Source of the DNA: Lysobacterales bacterium
Lineage (GTDB): Bacteria > Pseudomonadota > Gammaproteobacteria > Xanthomonadales > Xanthomonadaceae
Direction of reading: 5' to 3'
NCBI GenBank assembly: GCA_014946745.1
Contig: JADCRD010000002.1
Span: 434,001-498,000, forward strand
DNA: 64,000 nt
The notes beneath the pieces are model-generated. The model did not search any database, was not told where the DNA came from, and saw only the letters and a list, made by a program, of their open reading frames with translations. This document shows, one piece after another, positions 46,291 through 54,735 of the stretch (positions within the stretch are counted from its first letter, which is position 1; every line of letters begins with the position of its first letter). The translations under genes were made by a program, and so were the position numbers.

Positions 46291-47699
46291 TGCGCACCTC
46301 CCCGGTCCACGACACCCTGCCCTTGCCGGGCCGCCCTTTCGGCCTGCCCCTGCTGGCGGCGATCCGCCGCGATCCGCTCGGCGTGGGTCACGCGCTGCAG
46401 CGGCGACTGGGGGATGTCGCCAAGGTCGATGTGCTGTTCCGGCGCATCGTGTACTTCTTCCGCCCGGACGCCGTGCGCCAGATCCTGGTCGACCACGGCG
46501 ACAGCTTCGAACGCGAAGCGCGCTTGCTGGACATCTTCGCGTCCTTCCAGGGCCGCAATGTCCTCACCACCGAGGGCCCGGACTGGGAGCGCCAGCGACG
46601 CCTGCTGACGCCGGCGTTCTCGCCCAAGCGGATGGCGGGCTACATGGGCCTGATGCGCGACGCCATCGAGGCGAGCCTTGCCGACGAACTGCCCACCGCT
46701 CAGGGCGCGCAGGCGGTGGTGGATGTCGACTTCCTGACCACGCGCATCACCATGGACGTTATCCTGCGCACCCTGTTCTCGCATGCGACCTGCCACGCGG
46801 AGGCAATGCGGGTGTCGGTTGCGATCCGCGCACTGACCCGCCAGAGCATGCGCGAGGTGTTCTGGCCGTGGGTGCCGCCGGCCTGGCTGCCGCATCCGGG
46901 GCGCGCGGCGAAGCGCGCCAGCCTGCGCGTGCTGCACGGCTTGATCGCCGATCACATCGCTGCCCGGGCCAAGCGCGAGCAGCCGGCGGATGGCGGCGAC
47001 GTGCTGGATCGCCTGCTGGCCGCGCGCGACGAGGCTTCGAGCGGCAGCGGGGCGGCCCTGAGCGCGCAGGAGGTCCACGACAACTGCGTGCTGCTGTTCG
47101 CCGCCGGCTTCGACACGGCATCGTCGGCGCTGACCTGGTGGCTCGGCCTGATGGCGACGCATGCGGACATCGCGCAGCGCGTGCGCGACGAGGTGGCGGG
47201 CGCGCGGGCGCAGGGTGCCGGGCTCGACGTCCTCGCGCGCCTGCCATGGCTCAACGCCACGCTCAAGGAAGCGATGCGGCTATACCCGCCCTCGACCTCG
47301 CTGTTCAACCGCGTCGCGCTGCGCGACGTGGTCATCGACGGCACGCCGGTCCGCAAGGGCACGCTGGCCGTCGTGCCGATCTGGCACCTGCACCGCGACC
47401 CGCGCTCGTTCCCGGAACCCGAACGCTTTCTGCCCAAACGCTTTCTGCCCGAGGCGCCGCCGCTGCCGCGTGGCGCCTACCTGCCCTTCGGCGCCGGCCC
47501 GCACTTCTGTCTCGGCCAGCACTTCGCGATGGTGGAGATGGCCTTGGTGGCGGCGCACGTGATCGAGCGCTTCGAGCTTGCGTTGGCTGAGGGGGACGCT
47601 CTGCCCGAGCCGGTGATCGATCTGGCGCTGAAGCCCAAGCACGCGCTGCGCCTGCGGTTCACCAAGCGCGCGAGCGTCCACGAAGGCGTGCGTGTCTAG
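46290..47699 (+). CDS. Cytochrome P450
   Basis: 469 residues, soluble bacterial-type P450. The heme-binding loop F-G-A-G-P-H-F-C-L-G has C407 as the thiolate ligand. The oxygen-activating I helix reads A-A-G-F-D-T-A-S and the K helix E-A-M-R gives the ExxR pair. Length and order are complete. Substrate unknown; the N-terminus is P-G-R-P-F-G-L-P, not a membrane anchor. No ferredoxin or reductase gene is adjacent, so electrons must come from elsewhere. Overlap with the TetR gene suggests substrate-controlled expression. Confidence 0.94.
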   Translation: MRTSPVHDTLPLPGRPFGLPLLAAIRRDPLGVGHALQRRLGDVAKVDVLFRRIVYFFRPDAVRQILVDHGDSFEREARLLDIFASFQGRNVLTTEGPDWERQRRLLTPAFSPKRMAGYMGLMRDAIEASLADELPTAQGAQAVVDVDFLTTRITMDVILRTLFSHATCHAEAMRVSVAIRALTRQSMREVFWPWVPPAWLPHPGRAAKRASLRVLHGLIADHIAARAKREQPADGGDVLDRLLAARDEASSGSGAALSAQEVHDNCVLLFAAGFDTASSALTWWLGLMATHADIAQRVRDEVAGARAQGAGLDVLARLPWLNATLKEAMRLYPPSTSLFNRVALRDVVIDGTPVRKGTLAVVPIWHLHRDPRSFPEPERFLPKRFLPEAPPLPRGAYLPFGAGPHFCLGQHFAMVEMALVAAHVIERFELALAEGDALPEPVIDLALKPKHALRLRFTKRASVHEGVRV

Positions 47700-47892
47700 A
47701 CGTCAACCGACCCACCGACACGCCACCGATCGCCTCCCAGGCTGCAGCCATCGGGCCTGGCAGGCTGTTGGAAAACGGCCTGCTAGAGATCCGCACCGCA
47801 TGACGGACTGAAGGTCGCGCCTGAGCCTTTCGGCCAGAGGTTTTGCTGAGGCCGAGCGCCAGTCCAAGCGGCAGGCCAGTACCACTCGGCGC

Positions 47893-48483
47893 CTATCGGC
47901 CCAAGGCCATGGCCGAGCCGGTAAATGGCACCACGACGCTGTAGCCGCTCGGCGCCGGCAAGGCCGGTGTGGTGGCCGCGAACCCGATCTGGGTCACCCC
48001 GCGCCCGATCGCAGCGCCAAGATCGTAGCGCCTGCCATCCCGCTCGAACGGTGCGCTCTCAATCAGCCAGGCCGTGAACAGATTCGCGATCAGCAGAGGC
48101 GTCGTCGTCGCCGACCCGACGGCAGCGCTGAGGGTGGTATCGACCACCAGGGTGCTGCGGCGAAACAGGGCAATGCGCTCGCCCTGCGCAAACGAGTCCG
48201 GGCTGTCGAAGTTGCCGCAGGGCACGCGCTGCAGGTACAGCGAGAATTCGCCCACCGCATCCAAGGCCAGGGACAGGCTGCCGTTGGTCGCGGTGCGGTC
48301 TCTGAAGGGCTGCGCGGCAAAGGTGAAGTGCGCCGTGGTCTCACCGGGCGCACCGCTGAACATGGCGCAGTCGGCAAACGGCAGGTGCAGGAAGTAGCCG
48401 TAGTCCGCCAGGCTGCCATCGGCGGCGCGATAGAAGCGCCCGGTGGCATACCAGGCCAATTCAGACGCACTGAGTGCGGACAT
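47893..48483 (-). CDS. Hypothetical protein (196 aa)
   Basis: The ATG at 48483 follows GGAG at 9 bp; upstream frame is Arg/Gly-rich and not used. The protein starts S-A-L-S-A-S-E-L-A-W-Y-A-T-G-R-F-Y-R-A-A-D-G-S-L and contains beta-like segments and F-A-D-C-A-M-F. No signal peptide was seen and the family is not recognised. G/C-rich third codon positions support real coding. Possibly related to the exported protein at 48785 by position only. Confidence 0.62.
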   Translation of the reverse strand: MSALSASELAWYATGRFYRAADGSLADYGYFLHLPFADCAMFSGAPGETTAHFTFAAQPFRDRTATNGSLSLALDAVGEFSLYLQRVPCGNFDSPDSFAQGERIALFRRSTLVVDTTLSAAVGSATTTPLLIANLFTAWLIESAPFERDGRRYDLGAAIGRGVTQIGFAATTPALPAPSGYSVVVPFTGSAMALGR

Positions 48484-48784
48484 GCGGCGGCTCCGTGGAC
48501 AGGCGCGCGCAGCATGCCAACCGTGTCTCTGCAGAACAAGCGTGCCGCGGCGCTTCATCGTGCGACCGCGGCCATACCCAAGGCCAGACCCACCCACGCC
48601 CCACCGGTCTCCTGCCGGGCTGCACCCGGCAAACCCAGCGCCGCCGAACGGACGCACCCTCAGTGCGCGTGGGCGCCCGGCGCTCGGCAGAGGCGTCGAA
48701 CTCTGCGGCGAGTCCGCGCCGGCGGAAGGTCACGCGTGCGGACCTGCCCTTCTTGTCCTTGTGGCCCAGGCCTCGGCCATCGCT
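48484..48784. other. Intergenic, no gene seen
   Basis: No coding or repeat structure. It is the upstream space of the 47893 gene and the downstream side of the 48785 gene. Confidence 0.4.
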
Positions 48785-50401
48785 TTAGAGCGCGGTGATC
48801 GGGCGGCGCCAGACGGGGGTGGTGGCTGGCGGGATGGTGGTCGAGCCCGGAAACGGAACGATCTGGGTCGAGACGTTTTCGATCAAGCGATCGGCGCGGT
48901 GCTTGTGCACGACGGAGTAGTTCGCCAGCACGCCCGGACTACCGGTGCCCGCGTAGTTGGCCACCCAGAATCCGGTAACCGGCAGCCCCACCAGAGCAGT
49001 GGTGTTCTGAGCGTTCTCGGTCGGGGTGGCGAGCGGCAGAAAGTTCTGCCTGAAGGAGAAGGGATCCTGCTCGCCCAAACGGATGCGAGCGAAGCCTTCC
49101 AGAGAGTTGCCCGCCGCGAAGTTGCGCGCATAGTACGCGCCGAGCACACCCGAACGGTTGCCCAAGCGCAGGTAGTCACCGACGTTGGTCTGGTTGAAGG
49201 TCACCACCTGAGCGGCGAAGCACAGCTCCGGCTGGACCCAGCCCTGGCCCGGCGGGGGCGAAGGGAAGTGAGTGCCGTTCGGAGCCACGACGCTCTCTTC
49301 GCGGTTCCAGGAAACAGTCTGCACAATCTCACACGCACCGCCACTGGAGAGGTTGTACGGGGCGCGGAACGGCAGACGCGCCGGCTGAGTCTGGCGGAGG
49401 TGCAGACGTTTGGTCGGGAAGGTGACAACCCATTCCGACTGCGCCGACAGGCTGGCCGAGCTGCGGCTGGCGAACTCGTTGTAGATGTGCTGTTGCATGA
49501 ACAGAGCCGAGACCGCGCGCAGGCCGGCGCCGGTGCCCGTGAACGGAAACGGGGTCAGAACGCCGTCGTTGAAGACGATCGCGGTGGCGTCACCGGCATC
49601 GTTGCTCTGCGCCTGCGCCAGGCTGGGCAGCACCGAGCCGGGCTCGGTGTGCAGGTTGGCGCGGCTTGAGACGAAGAAGCCGTCAATGGCATCGGCGTTG
49701 TAGCTGATGTTGGTGCCATTGCCCGGGTTGACGATCTCGGCGCCCCCGGACAGGCCGCCGGACGGCGGCTCGATCTGGGCGCTGGCGTTGGTCAGCCAGG
49801 TGCCAGTCCCCGTCGTCGACCAGGCGCTGCCCAGCAGCGCGCAGTTCGCAGGCACGCCCTGCGCGCTGTGCGCAGCGGCGTTGGCAAAGCTGCCGCCCGC
49901 AGTCAGCACGCCCATCTCGATGATTTCGAGGTGGCCTTCGCGCGTGCGGCTCAGCACCCACGGACCCGTTGCCTTCACGTCGCCAACGGCGTACTGGAAG
50001 TTCTTGAAGCTCACACCGGCGGCCGGGATGGCCGGCACCGTGCACGAGCTGTCGCTGGTGAAGAGGCGAGCAGCCGGGGCACTGGAGGGAGTGGCGCCTT
50101 CCGGGCCGTCAGAAACGATGGCGCCGGTCCACACGTCGAACGGCGACAGGTACAGGTTGAAGTCGAGGACGTCTTCCGAGTTCCGGCCTTCCAGGAAGCG
50201 GACTTTGACGGCCTTGGTCTGATCGGTGCTGTTCACTACCGACACCAGGGTGCTGTTGCCCTTGTTGACGGTGTAGTAGGGGTAGATCAGAACCTGGCCC
50301 AGACCGGCCGGATCGATGTGGACGGCATGGGACACGCCCACCTGAGCCGCAGCACCCACGATGCCCACGGCCACGGCCGTGGTCAGAGATCGCATATTCA
50401 T
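48785..50401 (-). CDS. Large secreted protein of unknown function
   Basis: 538 residues. ATG at 50401, 8 bp after GGAG; the codon before it is TTG. A signal peptide (to about A-Q-V-G-V-S-H-A) is followed by H-I-D-P-A-G-L-G-Q-V-L-I-Y-P-Y-Y-T-V-N and V-V-N-S-T-D-Q-T-K-A-V-K-V-R-F, a beta-rich start seen in other exported Gammaproteobacteria proteins. No enzyme motif or anchor found. The C-terminus W-R-R-P-I-T-A-L is not a known sorting signal. Probably periplasmic or released. Role unknown. Confidence 0.78.
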   Translation of the reverse strand: MNMRSLTTAVAVGIVGAAAQVGVSHAVHIDPAGLGQVLIYPYYTVNKGNSTLVSVVNSTDQTKAVKVRFLEGRNSEDVLDFNLYLSPFDVWTGAIVSDGPEGATPSSAPAARLFTSDSSCTVPAIPAAGVSFKNFQYAVGDVKATGPWVLSRTREGHLEIIEMGVLTAGGSFANAAAHSAQGVPANCALLGSAWSTTGTGTWLTNASAQIEPPSGGLSGGAEIVNPGNGTNISYNADAIDGFFVSSRANLHTEPGSVLPSLAQAQSNDAGDATAIVFNDGVLTPFPFTGTGAGLRAVSALFMQQHIYNEFASRSSASLSAQSEWVVTFPTKRLHLRQTQPARLPFRAPYNLSSGGACEIVQTVSWNREESVVAPNGTHFPSPPPGQGWVQPELCFAAQVVTFNQTNVGDYLRLGNRSGVLGAYYARNFAAGNSLEGFARIRLGEQDPFSFRQNFLPLATPTENAQNTTALVGLPVTGFWVANYAGTGSPGVLANYSVVHKHRADRLIENVSTQIVPFPGSTTIPPATTPVWRRPITAL

Positions 50402-50775
50402 CAAACAAACTCCAAAAGTTCAAAAAAGGAACATCAGTTCTCGATCGGCCTCGATGCCGGAGAGGCGTTCGAAGCGCGGGGCGACGCAGAAGGTCCAGCC
50501 AACCCTGGGCTGGCGGTGGATTGCACGGCTCAGGCGGGTGCCCGGAGGCGGCGCGAGGGTAAGCGCTTGCGACAGAAGTTGACAAGAGGCGCATTGTTTT
50601 CCCGGACAGGCGCGCAGCTCCGGTCGGGTGCTTGTCCACGCTTACGCCCGATCAGGAGCGAGCCCACCGCTGTGCCCCCGGGCGCAACGGTATCGACGGC
50701 ACGCTGCGAGCCAGCGCGGCGGACATCAAGGCGGGTTGACCAGCAGCCGCATGCTCGCGATTCCGCGCAAGCCCG
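50402..50775. other. Spacer upstream of the secreted-protein gene
   Basis: Promoter region of the 48785 gene; no own gene. TGTCA-like half-sites at 50571-50586 are spaced 10 bp, one short of a true Pho box. The stretch near 50740-50775 is similar to the end of the lipase-like gene's downstream sequence (CGATTCCGCGCAAG). Confidence 0.45.
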
Positions 50776-50996
50776 TTAGCGGAAGGTCGCCGCTTCGAAG
50801 CCATCGACGAGCAGGGCTGATTCATGCTCCAGCTGCTGCAGCCAGGCGAGACACAGACCGGCCACGAACTCGCTGTTGTTGTCCTGCAGGATCAGGTGCG
50901 TCTCGCCACCGGCGCACCGGTGGGCTCCACCCAGAGCAGACCGCGCGCCAGTCCCGGTCGGGCCTCAGTCGCGGCGAGCGCACTGGGCCAGCCATC
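50776..50996 (-). pseudogene. Decayed partial copy of the lipase-like gene at 53372
   Basis: The minus strand codes two pieces of the lipase-like protein: P-S-A-L-A-A-T-E-A-R-P-G-L-A-R-G-L-L-W-V-E-P-T-G-A-P-V-A, then, after a frameshift and loss of about 225 bp, L-Q-D-N-N-S-E-F-V-A-G-L-C-L-A-W-L-Q-Q-L-E-H-E-S-A and L-L-V-D-G-F-E-A-A. The copies of these blocks in the intact gene are P-S-A-F-A-A-A-K-A-R-P-G-L and L-F-V-D-G-F-E-A-A. It directly follows the S33 gene stop. Confidence 0.88.
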
Positions 50997-50998
50997 GC

Positions 50999-53107
50999 TC
51001 AGAACGGCCACAGCGACCAGACCTGTCCCGCCACGCCCAGACTGATCACGGCCAAGGGAGCCAGCAGCAGGCCGATCCGGCTGGCCAGCCCGATATCGCG
51101 CCGCGATCGCCACACGCGGAACAGGGCCAGGACCGCGACCAGCACACTCAGCGGCCCCAGCCAGGCCACCCAGGCTGCCCAGGGAACCAATCCGAACAGC
51201 AGCATGGCCTCGGTCACTTCGCTGGTCTGCCAGGCGGCCAGGCCGAGGCCCGTCAGCCAGGCCGTGGCCAGCAGTGCAGCCAGGAACACCGTCAGCCGGC
51301 TGCCGCCGGAACCTTTGAGTGCATGGCCGTTGAGGCGCCGGCCAAGCCAAGCCAGGGGCAGGAACAGCGCGGCAATCAGGGTGATTCCGGCCGATACGCC
51401 CACCCATGCACCATGCGCCTTGAGCCGGGATTCGTCTTCGCCCCTGAGTGCCAGCGCGTCGATGACGACCGAGCTTCGGAAGTAGGGTGCGATGAACTCG
51501 GCGGCTTGCTCGCCATTGTCCACGCACTCACGCGTCACCGGCGCGCTCGGGTCGTCAAACCAGGTGTTGAGCCAGTCACCGCCGCACTCGATCGAGCGCG
51601 TCGGCCCGTGTCCGGCGTGCGGAAAGATCACCAGTTGCCCATTCTTGAAGCCGGGCATGATGTGCTCCGCCAGGGCCACCGGGGTAATCGGGTCCCAGCG
51701 ACCGTTGGCCACGACCACCGGCAGATCGGTCTGAACCGGCGCGAATTGGGCCGGATCGCGGGGGGCCAGACCGATCGCACGGCAGCGCTCGGGCATCGAC
51801 TGGATCACCGCCGGATGACCGAAGGCGTGGGCCAGCTCGGGAAACCGTCGGAAGTCTTCGGGCGAGACCCGGGCAAGGCCGTCGACATAGCCGTCCATGC
51901 AGCGCACAGCGGACGACATGCCCCTCGAGGCCTCGACTTCCGTTCCGGCATCTTCGCTGGTGACGACCGCCAGCGCGCGAAACAGGGTGTCGTCGCCGGA
52001 CTCCACGGCCCGGGTCAGCCCGTCGATGATGGCCGGCAGGGCCGGATGGGTTTTCTGCTCGTACATCAGGCTGAAGGGCAGCCCGGCGATCACGTCGGCG
52101 AAGAAGTACGCCTTCCCTTGCGGGTACATCTCGCTGGGCTCGACCTCGACCGCAATCGGCGCGTCGTTCACGGCCTGGATGGCGGCCAGGTGGCGCTCGG
52201 CCAGGCCGGCATAGGCGCGGGCGCAGTCCGGTTGCGCCGCGCAGGCCTCGAACAGTCGGCTCAGGTTGGCGTCATGCCAGTAGGGCAGGCGCATCAGCTC
52301 GCCGATATCCAGCGGCACGATGGCGTCGATCACCGCCGCGCGAATCCCCTCCGGATCGACCTTCATGTAGGCCTGGCCGAGCACCGAACCGTAGGAGATT
52401 CCCCAGACGTTCCATTGGTCGAGACCGAGCGCCAGGCGCAGTGCCTTCACGTCGCGGGCGTTCTCGAAGGTGTTGTAGCCGGTCACATCCACGCCCTTCG
52501 AACGGGCGCCCTCGATGCAGACCGCGGCCTGCTCCAGGTTCGCGCGTTCGCTGGCCTCACGGTCGGCGTGAATCTGCTCGGCGCGGTTGCGACTGCTGAA
52601 GAACGGACAGAAATCGCCGGAACTGCCGATGCCGCGCTGCTCGAGGATGTAGAGGTCGCGCTGCGCAAGCAGACGGTGCTCCTTGAGTCGGTCGACATAG
52701 ACCTCGACGGCCACGCCCGGGCCGCCGGTCAGGTAGATCACCGGGTCGGGCCGGGTCTCGACGGTGTTGTCTTCGTGGTCCTTGCCCGTGGCCTTGATCC
52801 GGACGTAGTGCAGCTCGATGGTCCGGCTGCCGGCCACCTCGCGGTTCTCGGGCACGCGGATCAGCCCGCATTCGATCTCGCCGTGTTCGTAGTCGATGCG
52901 GCCGCGAAACGGGCACAAGATCGTGTCGGGCTCTGCATGGCGCAGCCATTCCCAATCGTTGCCATGCGACCAGGGTTCAAGACCGGCTGGCGCAGGCTCC
53001 GTGGTGGCTTCATTCGCGGCAGGTGGCGCGAGATCGCTGGGCCCCTCCTGCGCATGCGCCGCGAACGCGGCCAGGGCGAGAAGCAACGCGGCGGCAGAGC
53101 GAAGCAT
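50999..53107 (-). CDS. Alpha/beta-hydrolase (TAP/S33-type) with C-terminal membrane segments
   Basis: 702 residues from the ATG at 53107. A signal peptide (1-19) is followed by an alpha/beta-hydrolase fold with oxyanion H-G/P-G-P-G-like L-T-G-G-P-G-V near 105, nucleophile G-I-S-Y-G-S (S238), acid W-D-P-I-T-P near 472 and H-A-G-H-G-P near 498. This is the TAP-like tripeptidyl-peptidase family. The last 110 residues hold about four hydrophobic segments, unusual for this family, so the enzyme may be membrane-tied. It lies between the lipase-like gene and its decayed copy. Confidence 0.88.
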   Translation of the reverse strand: MLRSAAALLLALAAFAAHAQEGPSDLAPPAANEATTEPAPAGLEPWSHGNDWEWLRHAEPDTILCPFRGRIDYEHGEIECGLIRVPENREVAGSRTIELHYVRIKATGKDHEDNTVETRPDPVIYLTGGPGVAVEVYVDRLKEHRLLAQRDLYILEQRGIGSSGDFCPFFSSRNRAEQIHADREASERANLEQAAVCIEGARSKGVDVTGYNTFENARDVKALRLALGLDQWNVWGISYGSVLGQAYMKVDPEGIRAAVIDAIVPLDIGELMRLPYWHDANLSRLFEACAAQPDCARAYAGLAERHLAAIQAVNDAPIAVEVEPSEMYPQGKAYFFADVIAGLPFSLMYEQKTHPALPAIIDGLTRAVESGDDTLFRALAVVTSEDAGTEVEASRGMSSAVRCMDGYVDGLARVSPEDFRRFPELAHAFGHPAVIQSMPERCRAIGLAPRDPAQFAPVQTDLPVVVANGRWDPITPVALAEHIMPGFKNGQLVIFPHAGHGPTRSIECGGDWLNTWFDDPSAPVTRECVDNGEQAAEFIAPYFRSSVVIDALALRGEDESRLKAHGAWVGVSAGITLIAALFLPLAWLGRRLNGHALKGSGGSRLTVFLAALLATAWLTGLGLAAWQTSEVTEAMLLFGLVPWAAWVAWLGPLSVLVAVLALFRVWRSRRDIGLASRIGLLLAPLAVISLGVAGQVWSLWPF

Positions 53108-53371
53108 GGCTGAGCTCACTGGAAGGAAGGGGATGCGGCGTACCGAGTCTGCGTGGCGCGCCTTGCGTTCGTCCAGCCGGACGGGTAGAACGGCCTGTCC
53201 GAAGGATGTGTGTCGCGATGGACGATGGGCGCGAGCATCACACGTGTATCGACACACAGGCTGCGCTGCGACTGCATGCAACGGCCTTGACCGCAACGTG
53301 GGCACCGGAGCGGCGGATACACGACGCGCCCTCACCTGCTCGCCGCCCGCTCACGATTCCGCGCAAGTCGG

Positions 53372-54364
53372 TTACCGCACAGGCGCCGCTTCGAAGCCAT
53401 CGACGAACAGGGCCCCTTCCTGCTCCAGCTGCTGCAGCCAGGCAAGAAACAGGCCGGCCACGAACACGCTGTTGTTGTCCTGCATCATCAGGTGCGTGTT
53501 GCCGTCGATCGCGTAGTCGTCGGGCAGGGAATCCACTTGTGCCATGCCCCCGTTCTGGATGAACAGGGCTGCAGCTTCTTCCAGCGCGAGCTTGCGGGTG
53601 GTCTGGTTGCGCGAGTCGAGGTAATCCCCGTACACGCCGAACATCGACTGTCCCGCAAGCGCCGGAAAGTCGCTCGCAACCGGTGCGCCGGTGGGCTCCA
53701 CCATAAGCAGCCCGCGCACCAGTCCCGGCCGGGCCTTGGCTGCGGCGAACGCGCTTGGCCCACCGGCCGAGTGCGCCATCAGGTACACCGGGCCGACCTG
53801 GTCGATCAAATCGATGACTGCCTCGGGAAAGCTGATGGGGGAGACCGCACTGTCCACATAGGGATAGTTGGCCGCAAACGCACTGAATGACGCGGTCGGA
53901 AAGCGCGTATCCGGGTAAGGATTTCCCTGGGATGAGCCGAAGCCCCAGCGCCGCCAGATGTCCTGGCTCCAGGCAGGTGTCGAGCTGCCCACGGCGGCGG
54001 GCCCGCCCGCGGGAACGGTGAAGGGAGCAACGCTGAATCCGCCGCGGGCGAAGTCGTAGTCCGGGCTGTTGATGGCGTACACGTCATGACCGGCGGCAGC
54101 AAAGAACTGCGCCCAGCCCTCACGTCCGTCCGGGGTTGTCAGATAGATGTAGGAGGACAGGTTCAGCCCCGGAATCATGATGATGGGCGTGCGCGACAGC
54201 GCCGTATCGGGCTTGATGTAGTGCACCAGCGCGTCGGACAGATAGAAGCTGCCGCGCTCGTCCTGTGCCGAGGCAAGTGCTGGGATCGCCGCGAGTTGCA
54301 AAGCCAGCAACAACCGCGCCCAAGCCGACGTGTGCTTTTCTTCCGTTCTTCTGTTGTTGCTCAT
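53372..54364 (-). CDS. Secreted lipase-like alpha/beta-hydrolase
   Basis: 330 residues. A signal peptide (to about A-L-A-S-A-Q) starts the protein. Nucleophile S199 lies in M-A-H-S-A-G-G, preceded by an oxyanion-type P-I-I-M-I-P-G-L-N. The acid and His are likely D and H in the C-terminal part (near D-D-Y-A-I-D-G-N-T-H). Substrate unknown; an esterase or lipase is plausible. It ends L-F-V-D-G-F-E-A-A-P-V-R, a C-terminal F-x-x-[GS]-F-E motif shared with the protein at 62751. A decayed copy lies at 50776. The ribosome binding site is weak. Confidence 0.85.
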   Translation of the reverse strand: MSNNRRTEEKHTSAWARLLLALQLAAIPALASAQDERGSFYLSDALVHYIKPDTALSRTPIIMIPGLNLSSYIYLTTPDGREGWAQFFAAAGHDVYAINSPDYDFARGGFSVAPFTVPAGGPAAVGSSTPAWSQDIWRRWGFGSSQGNPYPDTRFPTASFSAFAANYPYVDSAVSPISFPEAVIDLIDQVGPVYLMAHSAGGPSAFAAAKARPGLVRGLLMVEPTGAPVASDFPALAGQSMFGVYGDYLDSRNQTTRKLALEEAAALFIQNGGMAQVDSLPDDYAIDGNTHLMMQDNNSVFVAGLFLAWLQQLEQEGALFVDGFEAAPVR

Positions 54365-54532
54365 TTGCCATGTTTCCGACGGGTTGATCCGCGCAGCTGC
54401 AGCGAGATTGGATTGGAAAGAGGCACTGGGCGCAAGGCTTGAATCGTTTCGGTTTCGTGACTATCGCGGTCTCCCGGCGGCGCTGGCGGCGCGAGGACCA
54501 GACGGGTCGCACGCCGGTGTATCGGGACATAG

Positions 54533-54550
54533 GGTGGGCCTTGGCCCACC
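54533..54550 (-). repeat. REP-like palindrome, copy 5
   Basis: GGTGGGCCTTGGCCCACC: both arms carry C/G in place of T/A of copies 1-4 (GGTGGGCC and GGCCCACC), so pairing is kept. On the minus strand it is followed by CTATG. Confidence 0.75.
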
Positions 54551-54667
54551 AAGGCGTCGGGTCGCGCGCCGGTGCATCGCGCGTGGAGATCTGTACAGGT
54601 GCGCGCAGAACGTCGCCAGCGATGACCGGGGCCGGGGTAGCGATGGCTGAGGCGGGGTTCAGCTCAT

Positions 54668-54685
54668 GGTGGGCCGGGGCCCACC
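54668..54685 (+). repeat. REP-like palindrome, copy 6
   Basis: GGTGGGCCGGGGCCCACC followed by CTATG. Arms as in copy 5. Upstream head CTGAGGCGGGGTTCAGCTC resembles the heads of copies 1 and 4. Confidence 0.75.
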
Positions 54686-54735
54686 CTATGGTGCCTGCTT
54701 TCCGCTTCGGCTGGGGACACAGCACACCTGCAGGA

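Larger units (their letters stand above)
54365..54735. other. Spacer with an inverted pair of REP-like elements
   Basis: No gene. It holds REP-like copies 5 (54533-54550) and 6 (54668-54685), facing opposite ways 117 bp apart. The tail of the S41 gene and the start of the lipase-like gene border it. Confidence 0.6.

Noticed and set aside
50571-50586. TTGTCA and CTGTCG half-sites upstream of the 48785 gene (minus strand), a possible Pho box.
   Set aside because: The two units are 10 bp apart, not the 11 bp found in the two better sites, and the flanks do not match.
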